Shown here in pieces: positions 9,782 through 18,783 of a stretch of 64,000 bases of DNA. Each line of letters opens with the position of its first letter. The first letter of the stretch is position 1. The position numbers and the translations under genes were made by a program. A model generated the notes under the pieces. That model saw only the letters and a list, made by a program, of their open reading frames with translations. It was not told where the DNA came from and made no database searches. This stretch comes from Batillaria attramentaria (taxonomy: Eukaryota > Mollusca > Gastropoda > Batillariidae): contig JACVVK020000327.1 in assembly GCA_018292915.2 (NCBI GenBank), positions 682,501 through 746,500 of the forward strand, written 5' to 3'.

Positions 9782-9905
9782 TCGTATCATGGCTGGAGCC
9801 AAATATTTGTGCTGGCTTTTTCATCGTTGCCCCGTCTTTGATATCAACCGTATGTGGTGGGAAAGGGCGTTAACCCCCCCCCCCCCCGCACTTCCCCCCC
9901 CACCC
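9782..9905 (+). mobile_element. SINE family A, 5'-truncated
   Basis: The body from GGAGCCAAATATTTGTGCTG to GGGAAAGGGCGTTAACC, with a C-rich tail. The tRNA-like head is missing. Confidence 0.88.
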
Positions 9906-10675
9906 TGTTCCTCTCCTAGTGACCAGACTGGCTAGCCAAAGTGTGTCTATGATCTCATGCTTGGAAAACAAAGTTTCAGTCAGTGAGTGATAGTTCCCGT
10001 GTTTTAAATCATGCGCTTTCAAGGGGAATAAACGTCACTTACACTGTCAGCACCATAAACCTGCCATCAAAAGGGCTGAGTATTTTTCTTCACCTTGGTC
10101 GCTGTAACCCAGCTACTAGTGCAGCCTGAAAAAGACAATGACACAACACTCTTGTTTTTAACACTCAAGCGTTCACGTACCTTGAAATCCTTCAGATAAT
10201 TATCTGAAAGATGGACGTTAGCAGTACCACTGCTACATTGAAATAAAATATTTCTTCGAAGGTGATTTGTCGGGATTAGTTACGCATGTAGGCTGCGCTT
10301 GCATCACAAATAACGTAAAACGTATTTTATTTTGTATCCATGCACACGCGTAGTTTGCTGACGTCACGCAATCATGGTTCCAAACTTACAGCTAATGTTT
10401 TCTACAACTGATCACTGATTGGTTTCTAGAAACCATTCAGAATGTACCTTGTCCATTTTCAATAAATTCAGTCGAGTATTTTGAGCCACTGATAAAAATC
10501 TTCTTTTTCATTTTTCTTAATGCGTCAGTGTCTTTTGTTCTAGAAATAGAAATAATGACGCCATCCGTCACATTTCCCTGCAGGCATTTACCGGACAAAC
10601 TAACTTAGGATGCACAAAACCTGACCTACCAGAACTGGCCCGTAGGACCAACTGTGCACTTATGAGATCTACGCG

Positions 10676-10766
<91 letters not shown>

Positions 10767-11174
10767 TGCAGCCGTATGTTGAAATTCAGTCAAAGGATTG
10801 TTTTCCAACGATCTTTGAGCTAAATTGTACTGCGTTCTTTCATTACATGCAGGTGTTTACGTACGAAACAGTAAAACATTTATCTCTGTAGGTTTTGTGA
10901 ATCGCTCGCCCAAAACTGCTGTTTACAAATATTTCACTTTATCTTTTGTCTAGTAGGAAAGTATTTTCAATTATCTTTTAAGTGATGTGCGACCTGAGGG
11001 CGTTGAAATTGTGGTTGTGGCTTTTGAAAGCACTGGAAGTTGGTAAGGGTGTCGGAAAATGGCGAAAAGCCGAAGACCCATGAACGTCTAAGGGTTAATC
11101 TGTACGAATGATCGCCTCCGTTTGAAACAGACACAGACAGTCACATTCAGTAGTTGTCTGCTGAACGAGGAACA
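9906..11174. other. spacer upstream of the nuclease/ATPase gene
   Basis: Apart from the (AC)n run at 10672-10763, no gene or repeat was identified. The last 100 bases before the start codon at 11175 would hold the promoter and 5' UTR. I see no TATA box. Confidence 0.5.
10672..10763. repeat. (AC)n microsatellite
   Basis: CGCGCACGC lead-in followed by about 42 AC units. Confidence 0.97.
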
Positions 11175-11201
11175 ATGGGTCAACTTTTGACGAGGTTTCA
11201 G
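11175..11201 (+). CDS. exon 1: start codon and putative myristoylation signal
   Basis: ATG has A at -3 and G at +4, a strong start context. Nine codons, MGQLLTRFQ, precede the donor GTAAGA. Gly2 with Thr6 and no forbidden residue at position 3 fits the N-myristoylation consensus. It joins exon 2 in phase 0 without stop codons. Confidence 0.65.
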
Positions 11202-11245
11202 GTAAGAGATTCTACAGCATCAACTGTTTGGATTTCTTTCGTGTG

Positions 11246-11286
<41 letters not shown>

Positions 11287-11571
11287 GCGCGCGCGTTCAT
11301 AAATAGTTCGATGGAGTTTCGTTGGTTAAACTGTAAAAAGTACACGTAACTAAACATTCACTCATCTAAAACATGTACTTCAAAACAACAACAACAACAA
11401 CACCACCAACAACAACAACACAAACACCAACTGTTCGGTAAATCATTTCTTCAGTTTCTTGGGCATTAAGAGGCAAAAGGCCTACATCCTGATGCGCCAG
11501 GATGATTCAGTCCAATTCAAGAACACCTCACTCGTCCTTCAAGGCAATATACTGACTACTGCGCGCGCGAG

Positions 11572-11641
<70 letters not shown>

Positions 11642-12976
11642 TCTGCACTACAAAAATAGTTAAGACTGGTAACAGCAACAGGAAGCTGAGTCTAAAGAAA
11701 AACAACAAACAAACAAACAAACAAACAAACTCATAAACGCTGATGGATCACTCTACAGACACAAAATGAGTCCGGAGGGAGCGTACCATTGACCTCGATT
11801 GAAGCGAACCGGACTGTCCTACAGCCGTCATCACGAAGAGGGCAAGATGCCGTTCCGTCGACATCACAATCAGGAGAAGGTGCAAGTCAGCCTCAGCCTC
11901 AGCCTCAGGACCCCAAAGCGAGAGCAGAAACCATGTGGCGTCAGTGCGTGCGTAGCTGGTACCCCAATTTTCAGAGGCAAACCTATTTCATACCTCCGTT
12001 ACATTTCAACCGAGTTCTGTATGAGTTGCACAAACTTGCAGGCCAGACGGTTCCTGTTCCTCAACAAGCGCAAAATCAACGCCCCATAACGCCTGGTGGA
12101 ACCTCTCAGCCCCTCCCACAGCCTCTATCAGCACAAGTTTTGCCGGCGGTGCAATTACAGCGACCTAAACGTGTGCAAGAAACTGACACCAGAGACGACC
12201 GTGCCCTGCAGAAGGTTCTCCGCCACATCAGGGGACAAACGAAGAACAGGCAAGAGGCCATGATGGTAATGACCCAGCTGAACTTCCAGAGGTACCTTTC
12301 CGAGCAGGAGTTCAAAAACTACCTGGTCAAAAGTGGAGGTCCAGTCGATGTTAGTTCAGCTGTCCAGCAGTTTCCTCAACCCACTCAGATGGGGCGGTTT
12401 TTTCTAGACGGGGATTTCGACATCTTAATCATTACCCGCCGGCACGGTCTAATTGTAGGAGAGGTGAAGTCAGTGGGGGATGACACAAGCAATCCACAGA
12501 ACCTGTTAGGGGCGATACGGCAGAGGGTACGGAAGGCCGTGAAGCAGCTGGACAAGGCGGGAGCAGTACTGCAGCATTTGGTGTCCAACATGCAAGCTAA
12601 CGTCAACATCAGGAAAACATTGATGCTGCCGAATGTCTCCACCGAACAGCTCACACAGGTTCTCAACGCCGACTCTACGACCGAACAGGTAAACCCCACC
12701 ACAAACTCTCTCTCTCTCTCTCAGCCACCAGTTCATGTTAAGCCGCATCCTCTATCACTGTTTTTAAAGAGAGGTTATTCAAATACTTCATGTCACAGTA
12801 AAGTGTGAAGTCATAAATGTTATAACACGGTTTTTTCCTTCCACTTTTAACAATGGCATATTACAGTAATATTTTCTGATTAATTGCATGCCGACTGTTC
12901 GCCTGCTGTCTCTTTTTGTGTTTAATTATTATTGATTTTTTTGTGGTGAATTTTGTGTGCACTTGAAATCAATAGG

Positions 12977-13069
<93 letters not shown>

Positions 13070-13526
13070 GAACTTCTACAGTGTCTGCAAGCACAAGACA
13101 TCGCTTCCGCCATTGCTCAGTGTCTGTGCAAAGACAGTTTTGAGTCCGTTCAGTGGTGGAATTGGGTGGTTGGCACCAACTCTGAAGTAGATGAAGATCA
13201 GTACGAGTCGCTATTGGCCAGGTTAGTGAAATCTCTTTCTGTCTTTGGTGGTCCGGATTATAATTACAGTATCTGCACAACTGCTGTTCAAAAAGTCCAA
13301 CTGGTCTTCGAAAAATGCAAGTCTCTTGCTATCAGGTATAAACCTTATCTGATGGCCGAAGAAAACCTTCGTTGGATTGTAACAGGGAAATTTCAAATCC
13401 ATTTTGGATAAACTACGTTTTGTAAAGTGCGAAATTCATGGCAGCCATTGCTTGAAATTAATGGGTGAAAATCAAAAGTCGTGTGTAAGTGTGTGTGCTA
13501 ATGCGTGTGGGTATGCGTATGCGCGC

Positions 13527-13586
<60 letters not shown>

Positions 13587-14638
13587 ACGATTTCAGATTC
13601 TGTGGCCCGGCCACTTCTATCGAAGTGCCAGCCATAACAAGTCCCAGGCGTGGGATGACACTGCGGACTCCATCAGAGGCCGTCGCCCTCACAGGGCTCT
13701 TGAATGCCATCACGCTCTACCCCGACCAGCTCGACTTGGTGACCAGACAAGACCTCCGCTTGGTGTTTGTGTGGGGGCCTCCTGGTAAGGTTGACCTTAA
13801 GTTAACACCACAAAAAGGGCAAAATGTCGTTTTTGCAATATGATGCGCTGCGCACAGTCTAACCAGAAACTCTTTCCAGCAGTGTACAAAACCGTGAACG
13901 CTGATTATATTCACAAGTTTTATAATTTGAACGTTTGATTAACGGTACATAGGTTCTCACAAGCTGTAAGACGATACGTTCCAAAAAACTCCCAAACATT
14001 CGAAACCTCACAGGTAGAACTTATACACCTATTTATCGTAGAAAGAAAAAGTCTGGAATACAAGCGATTATTTGTTTTAGGTTTCGTTTTGACATTTTCA
14101 GATCCGCAAAGCTAAACACTGGTTATAGAAAAGCAGTATTTTTGATGGTTTAGTTGATGTATTGGAGAGCACAAGAAGTGAGGTCACAGATCCTCTTTGC
14201 GACTTCGATCTTCAAATGTTTCTTTGCTGTACCAAGGAAGAAATTCATAAAAAAAATTCATACACAGGGGAAACACGTTGAAATTCAAGGAATTATTCTT
14301 ATCTACTAACAATACAATCCTGTTGAAACTTATACACTTCATGAAAATAATACTCACGAATTAATAATAATAATGCACGAATTCTCACGTACCTAACCGG
14401 CGCGTATGTCCCTTTTTTTTTTTTAAACATTTTTTATTTATATCGTCTTCTTTTGTGAACCACGAAAGAGGTTTTCTTGCTATTGTGCTTCTCTGCCTAC
14501 TGATAGACCCTATACGTGGATATCCAAACGTCGTTCTGGGACATTGTGTTTGTCAGACGGTTTGCGTAGCTGTCAGTATTTGTGAGTAATTCAGTCATAT
14601 CGTTGCTCTTCTAAGGGAAGGTGCACCACACCCCACAC

Positions 14639-14710
<72 letters not shown>

Positions 14711-16925
14711 CCCGTAATATTGCATTTACACTGTATCCTTGTATAATCATGGATTTGTAGGTTTATATTCCGTGTATTCTGTATGTTTGGAATTCGTTTC
14801 CTTGTAGTCTGAGTCCGAGTCTGTATTTTTTGTTTTTTTCTTATTTTTGTTCTGTTTGCTATGTTAGCACTCTTTTTGTGTGTCTTGTTTTCTTTTTTAC
14901 TTTCGCGTGCTTTGCTTTGTTTTATTGTGTTTTATTTCTGTTGCTGTGGTCTTTTCGGTTTTTGTTTTTGTTTGTACTTTTTTTTTCTTCAAATGCCCCC
15001 AGAGGGTCTTGAAGAATAAATAAATAAACGTCAAACCTATGTATTGTCTCTATGCTGTTTTACACAGGTACTGGGAAAACCGTTGTGCTGACAATCAAGG
15101 GCCGGCAATGGAGGGACATGGACAAGGACGTGCACCTGCTGAGTTCACACCAAGAGAGTTTTGCAGCCACCTCGCTGATCGAACACCAACTACTGGCCTC
15201 AGTGACAGCGTCAACTCCCCGGCGTGTCCAAGTTCACCAGTATGACTTCAGCGACGAGAAAGATGTAGACACCGCTGTCGACGAATTGGCTGCAGCCGCA
15301 AAGGACGGTGAGCTGTACGTCATCGCCGACGAGGCTTACTCCGGCAGGTCAGTATGGCGCGTGAGCTATAAAATTATAACACGTGTTATCATCCATTACC
15401 GGCTGTTTCCCTTTGATCTCTCCCGTTGTCTAAGTGCTGGTATCTCGCTAGTGATGATAACTCATGTGACACATCACATGACAACCATTTCCGTGTGTGT
15501 TCCCTGCCAAAGTTTTGTCTATACATATAGAAAGAACACAGATAAAACCTTCTGGCAGAGAATTTCACAAGAAAGTATTACTACGCCTGGTGCACGGCAG
15601 CCCGATCGTCTTGTCTGAACACGACCGACAAAAAACGAAACATGTTTACGGCTCGGTATCGGTGTTTCCAATTTTATAAACCAGTTGTTCAAGCAAAAAT
15701 GACTTTACACGATACCTAACAAGCACTGCTCACTCACATCATGGACAGTTTCAACGAACACTAACCAAAATCCGTTCTCAAAAAGTTGACTCGAACGGCT
15801 GGCCTATCCCGGGCAGCGGCCTAACTCGCTGACTTGACTGGCCGTGGCAAGCTAGGTGCAAATAACGCTGTTGAAGTTCAAAACGACATGAGACTATGCC
15901 TAAAAAGCACTGTGTACTCAAATCAAAGCTTCAACGCTTTCCAGCCAAAACCTGTGACATAAACATGATCAAGTAGAATCGAGTCTAGTCACTGCAGTCG
16001 TCTGCTATCCGCTGTGAAGGCAAGCGTATTCCTTGTCGGAAGCTCCTTGAATCGTTCGAATCATGCAGGCAATTATAAAATATGGCTGTTGGTGGAAGGA
16101 CACTTTAACTCTTTGACGACGGAGCGCAATTTCAAAGAGTTAATCGTTGTACATGCACTCAAGATATTAGAAACAGCACTCACAAATCGGTATGTTAGGC
16201 GAGGGACCGAGATGGGAAGATGCAAGACCCGTCGGCTAAACAACGTTGTCATGCTCGCACACACAAACAGAGCTGTGCATGTTTTGGTTTCGCATTGACT
16301 TCGCACATTTTTATTTCCTTCACGGTGTTACCAGGTTTATACATGTCTTCAGTCGAAGTTAAGACCTTTTGTTTTTAGTTTTTTTGTTTGGGTTTGAGTG
16401 AACTGATATTGTATTGCTAGCATAAGAAGGCGCACTTTATTCTGTCGCATAATGATCTCCTGACCACTCCGAGCGTCTGCTGTGCACTGCCCAGTTGCCG
16501 ATTCCCCGAAAATTACAAGTAGATTTCAGCTTTTAGTCGGATAAGCTCACACGATGCACCATACATGAAAGAAAAAGAAGGTGATAAAGCCGTTACACCG
16601 CGTACATAACTTGGTTGAATACCGACTCGTATTTGCTTCATGACGCGATCCATTCAGTCAATACCTCTACCTCTTTATTATCCCAGAGGGAAATTTTGGT
16701 GTGGTGGACAAAGACAATGATCACATTACAATACACATAAGATAATACATAATAAACACTACAATTAAATTAGAGATTTCTATGAATCAAAAAATCAAAT
16801 CAAAAACAGTCTTGGTATTAATGTAGGTATAATCTAAAATAACTATTTAAGATTATCACAAATTAATCACACTAAAAGACTTCATCCTCCACACCCGCTC
16901 CATTTGATCACAGTCCGCAACGGCC

Positions 16926-16984
<59 letters not shown>

Positions 16985-17899
16985 TTCTACCTCAGGGAAT
17001 TTAAGATGTTTATGACATCCGTCTCTCCCCCAGTTTTTTCAAGAGAAGCAGATTCGCTAGATTCTGCAAGCTCCTGTCTGATCGAGTTCCCAAGCTACAC
17101 CTCTGGGCCGCAGCAGTAACTCGGGACCTACACGTCAAGCAAGAACATCGGTGTCTGGAGGTGGTGCAGCTCACGATACCGGTCAGATGTCCGCCTTCAG
17201 TCTCCGAGTTAGTGGCGAAGTCGGCGGACATAGATGACAAGTCTGTGAAAAAGTACTCCAGTACAGCCATCCCCGCCCCTACTGACGGACCCGAGGTCGA
17301 GAAATGGTCCCACGGTGGAAAACCTGGTACTCGTGGCGTCATTTCCATGTCCGCCATTTTCATTGCTGTCAATTTCCTGTTCGGCTGTCTCGTGGTCATG
17401 CTCTTCATTTACCTGTTCATAAGTCACATATACGTCATTCAAGCGCCCGCCATTCTCAAGTCCCCCAGTCTACTGTCCGCGGTGCTCCTGTGCGCCATTC
17501 TCCTTGTCGCATATGTGGTTTGTGTACCTGCACTCCTGAAATTCTTCGGTCTGCCAGAGCGGTGTGAGAAGTGTAAATATGACGTCGTTTCCACGTCCGC
17601 CATTTTCAATGCTGTCGATTGCCTGGTCGCCTGTCTCGTGACCATGTCCTTCATTTACCTGTTCATAAGTCACACATGCGTCATTCAAGCGCTCGCCATT
17701 CTCAAGTCCGCCAGTCTCATGTCCGCCAGTCTCCTGTCCGCGATGCTCCTGAGCGCCATTCACTCTTTCGCCCATGTGGTTTGTTTGCCTGCACTCCTGA
17801 AATTCCTCGGTCAGCCAGAGCGGTGTGAGAAGTGTGGGGACAACATCGCCAACAGGATTAAGGAGCTGGTCCGCGGGCCTCCTTTGGGTATGTGGAGCA

Positions 17900-17934
<35 letters not shown>

Positions 17935-18383
17935 GTCTCGAGAACAGCTCATGTTTAACAAATGTGTGCTCATGCATAAAATTCTCCATAACGCGGCTCC
18001 ACCTTATTCAGCATCTCTTGTTGGACTGGACCATACGCGTGTGAGGACTTCGAGAAATAACACTCTTCCCATACCCCTATCTCGACCAGATTTTTTGAAA
18101 CTAGTCTCTCTTTCGCAGGAGCTTTTCTCTGGAATTCATTTCCATCATGATTGTACTAAAACGGTCCATTCACTGCGAACATTTAAGCACTTACTTACGC
18201 AGAACCCTGAAACCTCGTGTAGCGCGAAAGCACATACCAAAACTGAGTGACACCCATTCTATCACTGTTCGAGGTTTATGATATGTGCCATCATGCTATG
18301 TTTAAATTTCAAATGTAAATATATAGACATGTGCATGTATTAGTCCACGTTGAATCTTGCTTACATGCATATGCATATGAGTG

Positions 18384-18433
<50 letters not shown>

Positions 18434-18584
18434 TGTTTGGGGGTTTAACGTCCTTTTCCACCACATAGGGTGATATCAAAGACGGGGCGACGATGAAAAA
18501 GCCAGCACAAGTATTTGGCCCCAGCCGGGATCGAACTCAGGACCCGAGCATTAGAAGTCCAGTGCTCTACCATTCGACCACCCT

Positions 18585-18637
<53 letters not shown>

Positions 18638-18720
18638 AATGAAATGAAATGAAACTTTATTTGCCAACGGTAAAATACATTGGTCCAGTGGTCCAGTTTT
18701 CATTCTTGCCGTTGCTAATA

Positions 18721-18783
<63 letters not shown>

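Larger units (their letters stand above)
15348..17033. other. intron 5, mostly unique sequence
   Basis: Contains a LINE 3' terminus at about 16668-16760 on the minus strand and (AC)27 at 16927-16981. Otherwise no gene or repeat was recognised. Confidence 0.6.

Noticed and set aside
17940..18250. Extension of exon 6 into the following open frame
   Set aside because: Frame beyond 17887 is a CT repeat, then a LINE RT tail in another frame; the donor at 17888 joins exon 7 in phase.
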